64,000 bases of DNA, from assembly GCA_016716385.1 (NCBI GenBank), contig JADJWL010000009.1:62001-126000 (forward strand), read 5' to 3'. Each line of letters opens with the position of its first letter. Positions within the stretch are counted from its first letter, which is position 1. Both the position numbers and the translations under genes were made by a program. This stretch comes from Bryobacterales bacterium. Lineage in GTDB: Bacteria > Acidobacteriota > Terriglobia > Bryobacterales > Bryobacteraceae. A model generated the notes under the pieces. That model saw nothing but the letters and a program-made list of their open reading frames with translations, made no database searches and was not told the origin of the DNA. Shown here piece by piece: positions 16,915 through 27,200 of this stretch.

Positions 16915-17663
16915 TGCCGAACGTCGTTCTACTGCGGCACGGCCAGAGCACCTGGAACCAGGAGAACCGGTTCACCGGCTGGACCGATGTCGACCTGTCC
17001 GAACTCGGCGTCCAGGAGGCCCAGGCCGCGCCCAGGGCGCTCGCCGCCGAGGGCCTCACCTTCGATGTGGCCTTCACCTCAGTGCTCAAGCGCGCCATCC
17101 GGACCCTGTGGATCACGCTCGACGGCCTCGACCTCATGTGGATTCCTGTCTACCGCACGTGGCGCCTCAATGAGCGGCACTACGGCGCCCTCCAGGGTCT
17201 CAACAAAGCGGAGACCGCGGCCAAGTTCGGCGAGGACCAGGTGAAGATCTGGCGCCGCAGTTTCGACACGCGCCCGCCCGCGCTGACGGCCGACGATGAG
17301 CGCTTCCCGGGCCGGGACCCGCGCTACCAGAACGTCCCGCCCGGAGAGCTGCCGCTGACTGAGTGCCTGCAGGACACCATCGCGCGGGTGATGCCGTACT
17401 GGAACGACGTGATTGTGCCGGAGATCCGTGCGGGGAAGAACGTGCTGATCGTGGCCCACGGCAACAGCCTGCGCGGCTTGGTGAAGCACCTGAACGGCCT
17501 CTCCGACGCGGAGATCATGGAGGTGAACATCCCGACCGGGTTGCCCTTGCTCTATGAGTTCGACGCGGATGTGAACCCGCTCGCGCACCGCTACCTTGGC
17601 GATCCGGAAGCGGTGAAGGCCGCGATGGAGGCCGTCGCGAGCCAGGGCAAGGCGAAAGGGTGA
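16914..17663 (+). CDS. gpmA: 2,3-bisphosphoglycerate-dependent phosphoglycerate mutase
   Basis: This 249-aa enzyme interconverts 3- and 2-phosphoglycerate, the step just before enolase. The catalytic His is in LLRHGQSTWN, and further features are NRFTGWTDVDLSELG, LNERHYGALQGLNK and the second active-site His in VAHGNSLRGLVK. It is the cofactor-dependent type, not the iPGM type. The 1-base overlap with eno ensures coupled translation. It converges on the YncE-like gene, whose stop lies 7 bases away, and no terminator is visible in that gap. Confidence 0.94.
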   Translation: MPNVVLLRHGQSTWNQENRFTGWTDVDLSELGVQEAQAAPRALAAEGLTFDVAFTSVLKRAIRTLWITLDGLDLMWIPVYRTWRLNERHYGALQGLNKAETAAKFGEDQVKIWRRSFDTRPPALTADDERFPGRDPRYQNVPPGELPLTECLQDTIARVMPYWNDVIVPEIRAGKNVLIVAHGNSLRGLVKHLNGLSDAEIMEVNIPTGLPLLYEFDADVNPLAHRYLGDPEAVKAAMEAVASQGKAKG

Positions 17664-17670
17664 CGGCCGT

Positions 17671-18666
17671 CTACGGCTGGTAGGCCAGCACCGAATCCGG
17701 GCCCGATTCGGGCGGGGTGTCGAGGTAGCGCAGCAGCCTGCGTTCTTTCACCGACACGACCGCGATCTTGTCTTTCGACTGGATGCCGAGCAAAGCCAGT
17801 TCGGCATCCGGCGTCAGGCGCATGGAGAGAGGCGGCCCCGCGAGCGAGACCGTGGCGATTTCCTTGCGCGATTCGACATCGGCGAAGCCGATGCCTTCGC
17901 CTTCCTGCAGGTTGTACACGAGCGTCTTGCCGTCCGGGGTGATCTCGATGCGCCCCGGACCCTTTCCCGTCGCGATGCGGCCCACCGGTTCGTGCGTCCC
18001 GGTATCGAGAATCAGGATGCTGGCTCCGTCGGATTCCGTCATGTAGAGCAGTGTGCCGTCGAGTGAGAGCGTGGCGCCCTGCGGGCGTCCGGTGGACGGA
18101 ATCAGCTTCGTGGCGCCCGTCTCCAGTTCGATCGCCGCCACGGTATCCGAATGCGTGTTGCTGACGTAGGCGACCGTGGCGTCGGCGTTCAACTTCACCA
18201 TGTGGGGGGACTTGCCCTCCGTGTCGTACTTGCGCAGGACCTTGCGCTCGTTAAGATCCAGCAGCAACAGACCGTCCGGGTTCTCGATTGTCACGACCAT
18301 GCGGTCTGTCCGCGGATCGATGTCCATGCCGTGCGGGCGGCGGTACTCGCCGAGATCGATCACGCCCACCTTCTGGCGCTTCCGCGGATCGATGATCGAG
18401 ATCGTGTTTCCGCCCTCGCCGGCCTCGGTCATCCAGAGGATGCCGTTGTCGCTCACGTAGACCAGTTGGCCGTCCGGCGATACAGCGAATTCGTGCGGAT
18501 GGGTGCCGACCGGGATCGACGCGATCAGCGTGCCGTCGTCCTTGTAGATTCCCACGCGGCTGGCGATCTTCTCACCAACGATCAGCTCCCACTTCGATGG
18601 CTCGGGCGCGCTGGCGCAAGCACTCAGCAGAAGCGCCCCGAGAAAGGCTCCCGTAACAGCGCGCAT
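17671..18666 (-). CDS. YncE-like beta-propeller lipoprotein
   Basis: This 331-aa protein has a lipoprotein signal (GAFLGALLLSAC, lipobox Cys at residue 17). A seven-bladed propeller of YVTN/YncE type follows, with repeated blades such as AVSPDGQLVYVSD, VAYVSNTHSDTVAAIEL and LSLDGTLLYMTES. It should sit in the periplasm attached to a membrane. Such propellers bind ligands or partner proteins and seldom have catalytic residues; none is evident. A GGGAGGTG ribosome site precedes the ATG. It lies 13 bases after the HbpS-like gene, so the two are co-transcribed and may work together on a heme or cofactor ligand (inference). Confidence 0.85.
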   Translation of the reverse strand: MRAVTGAFLGALLLSACASAPEPSKWELIVGEKIASRVGIYKDDGTLIASIPVGTHPHEFAVSPDGQLVYVSDNGILWMTEAGEGGNTISIIDPRKRQKVGVIDLGEYRRPHGMDIDPRTDRMVVTIENPDGLLLLDLNERKVLRKYDTEGKSPHMVKLNADATVAYVSNTHSDTVAAIELETGATKLIPSTGRPQGATLSLDGTLLYMTESDGASILILDTGTHEPVGRIATGKGPGRIEITPDGKTLVYNLQEGEGIGFADVESRKEIATVSLAGPPLSMRLTPDAELALLGIQSKDKIAVVSVKERRLLRYLDTPPESGPDSVLAYQP

Positions 18667-18679
18667 GGCTCACCTCCCG

Positions 18680-19159
18680 TTAGCGCACCATCTTGGCAAG
18701 CGCCTCGGCGCCCGCCTGGGCGATCATACCGTCCTGCTCGGCGGTGACGCCGCTCACGCCAATCGCGCCGATCACATCATTGCCGATGGAGAGCGGCAAT
18801 CCGCCTTCGAACGGCATCGCGCCAGGCAGCACCAGGATCGCCGTGCGGTTGGCGGCGGCATCGGAGAAGGCCTTGGTCGGGCGCTTGAACTTGAACGCGC
18901 TTTCCGCCTTACGCATGGCGACTTCGATGCTGCCCACCTGCACGCCGGTCATGCGCTGCAGGTATAGAAGGTGGCCCCCTTCGTCGAGCACGGCAATGAC
19001 GACGTTCCAGTTGTTCTTGCGGGCGTGCTCGTCGGCGGCGGCGGCGATCTTCTTGGCCGCGTCGAGCGACAGCACCCGTTTCGGAATCAAGTCCTGGGCG
19101 AAAGCGGCGCCTGTCAGCACAAGCGAGGCGAGAGCGAGTCGGGTGAGGATAGTCAGCAT
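18680..19159 (-). CDS. Exported HbpS/GlcG-like (DUF336) protein
   Basis: This 159-aa protein has a signal peptide (LTRLALASLVLTGAAFAQ). A single DUF336 domain follows: SLDAAKKIAAAADEHARKN, VAVLDEGGHLLYLQRMTG, SIEVAMRKAESAFKFKRPT, and the Gly-rich GGLPLSIGNDVIGAIGVSG. HbpS in Streptomyces binds heme and senses redox state; GlcG is of unknown function. No conclusive heme ligand can be pointed out. The start at 19159 has AGGAGA about 10 bases upstream. It is the first gene of a two-gene operon with the YncE-like lipoprotein. Confidence 0.85.
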   Translation of the reverse strand: MLTILTRLALASLVLTGAAFAQDLIPKRVLSLDAAKKIAAAADEHARKNNWNVVIAVLDEGGHLLYLQRMTGVQVGSIEVAMRKAESAFKFKRPTKAFSDAAANRTAILVLPGAMPFEGGLPLSIGNDVIGAIGVSGVTAEQDGMIAQAGAEALAKMVR

Positions 19160-19215
19160 GGGATTCAATTCTCCTGAACTTACCGATGATACGTGAAAAC
19201 GCGGCACGCGGCGAT

Positions 19216-22200
19216 TCACCGCAGTGACGCTGTAAGCCACGCGGCGACGTCCGTTCGGGGTCCGGGCCCGTCGGCGATGTTGCGCCCGTTGACCGTCCCT
19301 TCGCGCAACACGGGACGCGGCGCAATGGCCGCCGCGAGGTCCTCCACGTCACCGGCCTTGAGAATCCCGAGGACTACCGCATCCATTGGCACGTACGTGA
19401 CTGCATCGTCCAGCACGCTCAGGTAGCTGGACAATCCGCCACGCGCCGCGACGGCCCGCACGCCGGGTTCGTACAACGCCGCCAGCAGCGCGAGATGCGC
19501 GCCGGTGGGGTCCGCGCGGTGCTGGATCTGGGGACCGGATTCGGACTCGAGCTCGTCCAGGAACAACGGTGCCGGATTCGGTGGTGCGAACGACTCGCCC
19601 CACACCGCCACCCGCCGCGCGTCCACGTCCGGACGCGTCCGGAGATAGGCGAGCACCGTGCGCAGGTCCTTCAGTCGCGAGCCCATCAGGTTGCGGCCCA
19701 GGTCGAACTCGCGTTGCGCCAGGCTCTGCACGGCGGATTCTCCCGGCCAGGTTTCCCCGGTCGCGCGCACGTCGGCGAGGCAGACGGCGGCACCGGCGCG
19801 CAGCAGGGCTTCGATCTCCGCGCCGCGATGTGCCAGAAAACGGGCCTTGCCGCCTTGTGCCACCGCGACCACCACAGGCGCCCGGCGCGCCCCGCGCGGC
19901 GTCAGCAGCAGGAGCGGCACATCGATCCCGTCCTCCACGCGGAGCGCGACTGCTTCCAGCCGTCCGTTGGGCAGCGTCTCCGTGCGGTACGTCTGAGCTT
20001 GCGGCCGCGCCGGTTCGATGTCGCCGAGCATCGGACGCATGCGATCGCGCAGGTCACCGCCGGCTGCGCGCGCTTCCCGCAGATAGCGTTCGCCGAGATC
20101 CCGCGCGAGCTCGTGCATCTTGCGGCGCCGCACCTGTGCCGAAGCCTGCGGCGTCATGCTGAGGAGATCGGCGTGCGGACGGCGGCGCTGGGCTTCCTGG
20201 CGGCGTGCTTCCTCGCGCTGCGGGTTCGTACCCAGCAGCGAATCCGGCAGAATGGCGAGATCGCGCGCCGAGGGCAGCGCGATCCCAAACCAGCGCTGCA
20301 GCAATGGATACAGCTCCACCCGGTGCTGCGGGCCGATGCTGAAACAATGGCTGACGCGCTCCATGCTCAGGCGGATCAGGCCGTAGCCCTGGATCGTGGC
20401 CAGGTGGTCCGCCGCGTTGTAGAAGCCCCACACGGTTTTCGAGCGTTCCAGGCCGTCGAACCAGAGCTGCGGGTAGTCCGGCTCCTCAGCGCCTTCCCAG
20501 CCGAACTCGAACGCCCGCACGAAGCGCCGTGGCGCGATCGATGCCGCGGCCAGCCACGGCGAGAACTGCCGTGCGATCTGCCCCGGCGAATCGCCGTGGA
20601 CCCGCACATGGCCCTGGTCGTAGTTGAACGGCACAACGGCCGCAATCCGCGTGTCGAGCGCCGCGGCCACGCCCGCCGGTTCCCCGCCCCCCGCGACCGA
20701 CCCCAGCACGATGATCTTCTCCGCGTCGATCTCCGCCCGCTCAACGAGGTAGTCGACCGAGCGGATTACGTCCCAGGCGGCCCAGCCGGAGTAGCTCTCG
20801 CCGACCAGGAACAACTGTTTCGTGAAATTGAAGCGCGACCCATACGCCTGGCGGTACCACGTCGAAGTCTCCGCGCGTTCGCCAAAGCCGGGCCGCTCCA
20901 TCACGAGGACGGCGGCGCCGGCGCGTGCCCACAGTTCGCCCATATCGTGCAGCTCGCCCTGTGTCTTCGGGTAGTGGTGGCTATGCACGATGACCATGCC
21001 CGGAACCCGGCCCCGTGTTTCGCGCGGCAGGTACAGATTCGCGGTCATCCACCAGTCCTGCCGGCTCTGAAAGACCACGTTCTCAAGGCGGTAGCCGTCG
21101 CCCGTGTGCTGCCCGGTGACGCGCGCGTCGAGCGGCGGGCGCACTGGCGGAAACACGCCCACGGATTCGCGCAGCGCGTTGAGACGCTCGTCACGAAACG
21201 CCTCCCAGTCTGGACGGCCGCGCACCTTCTCCCAGTCGCGGCGCTCGGCAAGCACCGCCTCTTCGGTCTGCTTTTCGAGATACCGCGCGACCATGTTGCG
21301 GACGCCGTGGAAACGGCGATAGCTCGCGGTCCAGACGTCGGGATCGATCGCCGCACCCTTGCCTTCCGGGCGGACACGCGCCACCCGAGACGGATCGGCG
21401 TCGCTCAACAGCGCGCGCCGGTAGCGGATGGGACCGTAAAACGACGCCGATCCGCCGATCGCCGGCAACGCGCTCTGCTCCGCGGCATCGCCCGGACGCG
21501 CGGCGCGAAACCGCACCACCGCCATGCGCCAGTCGCGCGGAACGATGCGTTCGCCGAGCGCCGCCGCGCACTCGTCCAGGGGAATATCGATCCGCGCGAT
21601 CCAGTGTCCGTGCCGCATCTCCGTGTGCGTGCGGACGCCGGCGTTCCAGGACGATTGCGGCCGCATCCGGTGCGGACCGCTGCCGCGTGCGTCGGCGATC
21701 GCTCCCACACTGTTCACCGCGATCTCGAGAAATGCCGAACCGCTGGTCGCGAGATACACGGCAACGTGATCGTCCGATGTGACGTTGCTGTCGCGTCCGC
21801 CGGCACGCGCCACGACGGGTTCCGGTTCCGCGGCGCGGACCAGCAGCGACAGCGTACGGCCGTCATGCACCCACCTGACCTCGGTCGGCTGCCGCGGCGC
21901 ACGCGGCAAGGGCTCATTGCGCGGCAGCGAAAAAGCCGGGACGTGGCGCCACTCCGGATGGTCCCACTGTGCCACGAGTTCCGGCGGGGCGAGCACGCGG
22001 CCGATTTCGAACGGCGGATCCGTGTTGCCGAGCGCCGGGGGCTGGTATCGCGGCGACTCTATCGCGTCCACTGCCGCCGCGTCGACCGGCGCCTCCGCCG
22101 ACCAGCGGAACTCCGGCGCAAGCGGGCGCCGCGAACGGATGCGCTCCACCCGAACGCGGATCGCCGTTCCAGCGCCCAACCGCCCGAGGGGGAGCGCGGC

Positions 22201-22668
22201 TTCGGCAGTCCAGCCGTCCGGCGAAACCTGCGCCGCCGCCAGCACCTCCAGGGTGTCCAGCACCCGCCCGCGTTCTTCGACACGATACGCGCCCCACGGA
22301 TTCACAGCCACCGAAACCTCACGGCTGGCTCCGGCGGTGCTCCCGTACGACAGGTGCAACACCGCGCGGTCCTCGGTCGGGGGCGAGCCGGCGAGATCCG
22401 CGTCCCACACGGGGTTGCGCCCGAACGAGCGCGCCACCACCTTGCCGCCGGGTTCGGGGAATCGTCCAGCGAAGTGGAGATACCCGCCGCGGGCCATCAC
22501 GCGGACATCGCCGCCCAAATCCGCCGGGACCCCGGCCTCCGCGGGCGACAGCGTCCGCACTTCAGCGGACTGCCAGTCGGCGTCGCCGCCTGCCCCGTCG
22601 ATCGTGACCGCTGCCGCCGCCAGGCACGCCGCAAACCCGAGTCCGACCGCTTTAGCCGACTTCTTCAT
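19216..22668 (-). CDS. Very large exported esterase: two CBM9-like and two alpha/beta-hydrolase domains
   Basis: The 1150-aa secreted protein has a signal sequence (VGLGFAACLAAAAVTIDGA). Two CBM9-like carbohydrate-binding domains follow (about 25-215 and 250-430); the first opens with the usual 'IDG..DW' pattern. Two tandem hydrolase domains of acetyl-xylan-esterase/dienelactone-hydrolase type come next (about 480-800 and 900-1145). The first has VPGMVIVHSHHYPKT and the elbow IIVLGSVAGGGEP; the second has VAVWGESFAPPNP with GESFA as the likely nucleophile elbow. The first domain's elbow is GSVAG, so both may be active. It probably removes ester groups from plant polysaccharide. The ATG lies within the end of the UxuA-like gene (17-base overlap), giving an operon. 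Confidence 0.8.
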   Translation of the reverse strand: MKKSAKAVGLGFAACLAAAAVTIDGAGGDADWQSAEVRTLSPAEAGVPADLGGDVRVMARGGYLHFAGRFPEPGGKVVARSFGRNPVWDADLAGSPPTEDRAVLHLSYGSTAGASREVSVAVNPWGAYRVEERGRVLDTLEVLAAAQVSPDGWTAEAALPLGRLGAGTAIRVRVERIRSRRPLAPEFRWSAEAPVDAAAVDAIESPRYQPPALGNTDPPFEIGRVLAPPELVAQWDHPEWRHVPAFSLPRNEPLPRAPRQPTEVRWVHDGRTLSLLVRAAEPEPVVARAGGRDSNVTSDDHVAVYLATSGSAFLEIAVNSVGAIADARGSGPHRMRPQSSWNAGVRTHTEMRHGHWIARIDIPLDECAAALGERIVPRDWRMAVVRFRAARPGDAAEQSALPAIGGSASFYGPIRYRRALLSDADPSRVARVRPEGKGAAIDPDVWTASYRRFHGVRNMVARYLEKQTEEAVLAERRDWEKVRGRPDWEAFRDERLNALRESVGVFPPVRPPLDARVTGQHTGDGYRLENVVFQSRQDWWMTANLYLPRETRGRVPGMVIVHSHHYPKTQGELHDMGELWARAGAAVLVMERPGFGERAETSTWYRQAYGSRFNFTKQLFLVGESYSGWAAWDVIRSVDYLVERAEIDAEKIIVLGSVAGGGEPAGVAAALDTRIAAVVPFNYDQGHVRVHGDSPGQIARQFSPWLAAASIAPRRFVRAFEFGWEGAEEPDYPQLWFDGLERSKTVWGFYNAADHLATIQGYGLIRLSMERVSHCFSIGPQHRVELYPLLQRWFGIALPSARDLAILPDSLLGTNPQREEARRQEAQRRRPHADLLSMTPQASAQVRRRKMHELARDLGERYLREARAAGGDLRDRMRPMLGDIEPARPQAQTYRTETLPNGRLEAVALRVEDGIDVPLLLLTPRGARRAPVVVAVAQGGKARFLAHRGAEIEALLRAGAAVCLADVRATGETWPGESAVQSLAQREFDLGRNLMGSRLKDLRTVLAYLRTRPDVDARRVAVWGESFAPPNPAPLFLDELESESGPQIQHRADPTGAHLALLAALYEPGVRAVAARGGLSSYLSVLDDAVTYVPMDAVVLGILKAGDVEDLAAAIAPRPVLREGTVNGRNIADGPGPRTDVAAWLTASLR

Positions 22669-23734
22669 TGGCCCGCCTCAGCAATGCGCGCATGTAGGAC
22701 ACGCAATAGGCGTGACCGGCCCGCCGGAATTCGTCGTCACCGTTGAGCTTCGGGATGTGATCGGGCACGATGGTCCCGCTGAATCGCACCTGCCGCAGCG
22801 CCTTGATGACTTGGTACATGTCGAGATAGCCGTCATCCTGAAACGTTTCGTGGAAGCGCGGGAGAGGGCCGCTCACGTTGCGGAAATGCACAGTGAAGAT
22901 CCTGTTGCGCGCGCCGAAGTCGCGGATCATGCCGAAGACGTCCTTGCCCATCTTGTCGCCGCCCTCTGACCACGTCCCGACGCAGAATGTGAGGCCGAAG
23001 AACGGGCTGCTGCCGGCAATCTGCTCGGCGCGCGCGATGCCGTCGTAGTGCACGAACACCTTCGCCACACCATTCATCATCGCTAGTGGCGGATCGTCCG
23101 GATGCAGCGCCAGCTTGACGCCTGCCTTCTCGGCCACCGGCAGGACGGCCTTGACGAAGTAACTGTAGTTGGCCCAGATATCGTCCGCCGTGTAGACGCG
23201 CTCGTACATTTGCTTCTCGACGCTCTTGCGGAAGTGCTCGACATCGAACTCGCGTGCGGTGTAGCCGCGCGGGGTTTCGATCTGGCGGGTCGTATATGTG
23301 TTGCCGGGATGAAAGTCGATCTTGGCGACGGGCACACCGAGCCTGCCGAGATCGCGCAGGAATGTCTGGAAGCGCTCGATGTCTTCGTCGCGCCCGGGCT
23401 GGCCGAGCTGGATCCGAAGCGACCGGTAGGCGTCCATCACACCGGTGTAGATCCTGATGTTGTAGCGCGCCAGGCGTTCCTGGGTAGCCTTGATCCGCTC
23501 GTAGGGCGCGTCTTTGCCGAACTCGGCGTGCACCCAGCGCATGCCGAGCTGCTGCAGAAAATGCAGATCTTCGTCGGTGGCCGAGCGCAGATAGAGGCGC
23601 GTGCCGATCTTGATGTTGTCCGGCGCGTACTCATCCTTGGCCGGAGCGGCGGGCAGCATCCGCGCGGCCGCGGCCAGGGAAGCGGCGAAGAACGCCCGGC
23701 GGCTGGCCGTCCAGAGTGAAGCGTTGGTTGCCAT
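22652..23734 (-). CDS. Exported mannonate-dehydratase-like (UxuA family) protein
   Basis: This 360-aa TIM-barrel protein carries a Tat-like leader (TASRRAFFAASLAAAARM). UxuA family motifs are visible: KLALHPDDPPL, FCVGTWSEGGDKMG, FTVHFRNVSGPLPRFHETF (metal ligands H and E/D region) and GTIVPDHIPKL. UxuA converts D-mannonate to 2-dehydro-3-deoxygluconate in uronate breakdown, normally in the cytosol. The leader suggests a divergent exported enzyme, so the reaction may differ. A GGGAGG site is 7 bases before the ATG at 23734. It is co-transcribed with the esterase that follows, and the two may act on uronate-containing plant polymers. Confidence 0.8.
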   Translation of the reverse strand: MATNASLWTASRRAFFAASLAAAARMLPAAPAKDEYAPDNIKIGTRLYLRSATDEDLHFLQQLGMRWVHAEFGKDAPYERIKATQERLARYNIRIYTGVMDAYRSLRIQLGQPGRDEDIERFQTFLRDLGRLGVPVAKIDFHPGNTYTTRQIETPRGYTAREFDVEHFRKSVEKQMYERVYTADDIWANYSYFVKAVLPVAEKAGVKLALHPDDPPLAMMNGVAKVFVHYDGIARAEQIAGSSPFFGLTFCVGTWSEGGDKMGKDVFGMIRDFGARNRIFTVHFRNVSGPLPRFHETFQDDGYLDMYQVIKALRQVRFSGTIVPDHIPKLNGDDEFRRAGHAYCVSYMRALLRRANEEVG

Positions 23735-23794
23735 CTCATCCCTCCCGGAATCTCCGATTGTACGCTGGGGCGGCGGGATCCGGGTGCGCGGGCC

Positions 23795-23945
23795 GGGCTT
23801 CACCCGATGAAAGTGCCGGCGGGAGGAGGCCACGTACCGAATGCCTGACGCAGGACAACAATCGAGACGCGCACCGGGCAGCGCGGCATTCCGCGATGAG
23901 AAGGATGTGCCTTCGGGGGTCCGGAGACCGCCGGACTTGAGCGCG
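23795..23945 (+). ncRNA. Candidate degenerate cobalamin riboswitch
   Basis: In order on the plus strand are CCGATGAAAGTGCCGG (compare cGGUGAAAxUCCgg), GGCCACGTA (compare CGCCACUGUA), GAGAAGG (compare GGGAAGG) and GGTCCGGAGACCGCC near 23918-23933 (B12 box AGUCnGGAGACCUGCC). The order is right, but each element has a mismatch or a missing base. The last part can also fold as a simple GTCCGG/CCGGAC hairpin. It lies 295 bases before a TonB receptor and BtuFCD/FecBCD-like operon, which supports the call. Confidence 0.3.
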
Positions 23946-24240
23946 TTGCGGCGGTTGGCGCGATCTGCCTGTCGGTGGCCTTCTGAACGCCTTCTGCTCC
24001 CACGCCCGTTCCCGCAACGGCCGCTGCCGGGACGATCTGGGAGGTGACAAGTGACACGTCCACATGGGATCCGCGGTTTCGATTCCTCCATGGGGAGCGA
24101 CCATCGCGCTCACTTCCGTATCCGCCGGCAACGGCAGACGACCCGCTCATCAGATTCTTGAGTACGCTCGTGGGGAATGCATCGGGGGTTGAATATCCGG
24201 TTGGTACGATGCGCCAGTGTTCTATCGCCGTGTGACTTCG
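23946..24240 (+). other. Long leader of the TonB receptor operon
   Basis: These 295 bases contain no convincing gene. CCCG (24009-24012) and CGGG (24028-24031) could close a GC-rich hairpin near 24009-24031. A TACGAT hexamer at 24205-24210 could serve as a nearby -10 for the receptor gene. Both are weak by eye. Confidence 0.3.
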
Positions 24241-27200
24241 ATGTTTCATCAGCGCTTCGGACGTGTAGCGTCCACCTCCCTTCTGCTGTGCGCCTTCTTG
24301 CCGTCGGTATTTGGCCAGGCGAGTATTTATGGCAGTCTTTCCGGACGCGTCACCGACCCATCCGGCGCGGCCGTCGCCGGGGCCGCCGTCACCGTAACGG
24401 AGACCTCGACCCAAGTCGAGCGCGAAACGGCGACCGACGCCTCCGGCCGATATTCGTTTCCCCGTTTGCGGCCCGGAGTCTATCGCCTGCTGGTTTCCAC
24501 ACAAGGTTTTCAAGCGACTTCGGTCACCGGCATCAACATCGCCGTGAATGCGGCGCCGTTTGCGGACGTGAAGTTGGATCTCGGCGCCGTAACGGAGACC
24601 GTGGAAGTCACTGCGATGACGCAATCGGTCCAGACGGAAGGAGCCCATCTCTCGCTTCTGATGGACGCCAATCGCATCGCCGATCTACCGCTGAACGGCC
24701 GGGATTTCGCCGACTTGACGCTGCTGAGCCCGGGATTCGGCGCCCCCGAACCCTTCGAGGGGAAGATGACCGCCTCGGTCAGCGGCGGACGAGGCCGCTT
24801 CAACGGCTACAACCTTGACGGCATGACGAATAGCGACGAGCGCACGGGCTCGGGCGGTTCCCTCGCAGGCGGCGCGGCCAACCTGACCACGACGGCGCCC
24901 AACGTGATCTCCACCGAGGCGATCCGGGAGTTTCGCGTGATCTCGGCCAACGCCGACGCAACCTTCGGCCGCGGCTCAGGCGGCCAGATCAATATCATCA
25001 CCAAGTCGGGCTCGAACAGCCTTCACGGCTCGCTATACCACTACTTGCGCAACGACAAGCTGGACGCCCGCAACTTCTTCAACTACGGTCCATTCTTCAA
25101 TGACAAGGGCGAGGCCGTGCCGCCGCCCTTCAAGCAGAACCTGTTCGGCGGCTCAATCGGCGGCCCGATCGTCAAAAACAAGCACTTCTTCTTTGGAAAC
25201 TACGAAGGGTTTCGCCAGCGCCTGCAGCAGACCGGCACTTTCACGGCCCCGAACAGGGACCTGATCGAGCTGATGCCGGGCAACCTGGGCGAGTTTTATC
25301 GGGCGTTCTATCTTGACCGCGGGGTAGTCACGGGCACGACATCGCCCGGCCAGTTCGTGCCGCTCACCGCCGCTCAGCGGCAGGCGGCGGTTGGCGCCGG
25401 ATTCACGCCGTCGCTTTTCGACGGCAACCCCGCCAATGGCGAGGCCGGCACGCTGGTGCTGAGCACGGCGCCAACCGTGAATGTGGATCAGGACGCGTTT
25501 CTGGTGCGCACCGATCACTATTTCAGCGACCGTCTGCAGGCGAACCTGCGCTATGGCTGGGCCGGCCCTTCGCAGACGACCTCCGTCGGTCTGCCCATCG
25601 ACCTGCGCGACACCGGCCAGTTCTGGCAATCCGGAGCCGCCGAGGTCGTCTACACAATCGCTCCCAACCAGATTCTCGAGGTCCGCGGCGGCGTGCTGCG
25701 GTCCAAGTGGGAGCAGTTGCCGGCTGGCGGCGTTACGGCGGCCTTCACCAACGTCGGTGTGAGCGAACGGTTCGGCGTGATCGTGCAACCGCAGGCCACA
25801 CCGCTGACGAGGACCGAGCTGCTGGGTGTGGCCGGATTCAGCGACCGCCAGACGACGCCTCAGTTTGCCGCGATGCATTCCTGGACCAAGGGGGCGCTGA
25901 CGCTGCGCACCGGCGCCGATGCCACCTTCTTCGGCGTCGATATCAACAACGGCGCCGGCCGGCCGGTGTACAACTTCAACGGATTCGTTGGACCGACAGG
26001 AATGTTGGGACCGGGCCCTGGGGCCACACAGGCTATTGCCGCCAGCGCTTCGGCCTCGCTGTTCGGCTTCGGCGGCAGCCCTGACACCGCTGTGCGCAAT
26101 TTCGGCTCGCATCGTCAGGAGTACTTTGCGCAAGCAGACTGGAAGGCGACGCGCACGCTGACGCTGAATCTGGGCGTGCGGTACAGCTACTTCGGCGTCT
26201 ACCGCGAGACCAATAATGCGATCTCCAATCTCTACGCGGTCGACAACACCGGCAACCCGGTTGCCGGCGTCTCGCCGTTCGCCTTCGGGCGCGCGGCCAA
26301 TGACCTTTTCCCGGCGACCTCTTCGCTGCCGCTGTACCAGGCCACACGCAACAACTTCCAGCCCCGTATCGGCGCGGCCTGGAACGTGGGCGGGCGCAAC
26401 AGGACGGTTCTGCGCGGCGGCTACGGGCTGTTCAACGATCGCCTGTACCAGTTGATGTTCAGCGCCCAGGGCGGACTGGTGAACAACCCGCCGTTTACGC
26501 TCTCCACGTCGGCGCCCAATGTGCCGTTCATCCTGCGCGAGCAGTTGCCGTTGAACACGCCAGTTCCAAGCGTGACCGGAATTGACCCGACCATCCGTGA
26601 TCCTCGGGTCCATCGCGTAAACGCCACGATCGAGCAGTCGCTCGACTCTGCCACCACCATCTCGGCTTCGTTCGTCGGCACTTACGGACGCAGGCTGTTC
26701 GGCTCCGAAGAGGTCAACGGAGGCGCTCAGACTCCGCTGGCAGCCCGCCCCGATCCGCGCTTCACCGTACAGCGGCTGATCGGCAACACGTCGTCTTCGG
26801 ATTACAACTCGCTCCAGATCTTCGCGAACCGCCGATTGCAGGACGGGCTGACCTTCACGGCCGCATACACCTACGCGGACTTCAAGGACGACAGCTCCAC
26901 GGAGGTGTTCGCTACTTTCACCGGTCTGGTGAATCGCACCGCCGATCCCGCGCCCGGCTTCCAGGGCGGCGATTGGGCCCCGCGGCCACGCTCGGCTGAC
27001 TGGGGCGACTCGTCCGGGCGCATCGCGCACACCCTGACCTTCAGCCAAGTCTGGGAGCTTCCATTCGGCCGCGGGCGCCGCTTCATGCAGACCGCTTCCC
27101 CCGCCGCCGAAGCGACACTGGGAGGTTGGAGCGTCTCGGGCATCGGGACTTGGCGGGCCGGCAATCAGGTCAATCTGGCGCTCGGCACAGACGCCAACGA

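Noticed and set aside
19495..22746. Very long plus-strand open frame opposite the esterase gene
   Set aside because: Composition is Arg/His/Pro-rich with no domain, and the opposite frame has a signal peptide and clear CBM9/hydrolase domains. It is a by-product of high GC.
23918..23937. Isolated reading of the B12-box-like sequence as a plain hairpin/terminator
   Set aside because: GTCCGG/CCGGAC can pair, but no T-run follows, and the order of other riboswitch-like elements upstream makes the riboswitch reading at least equally good; left as low confidence.
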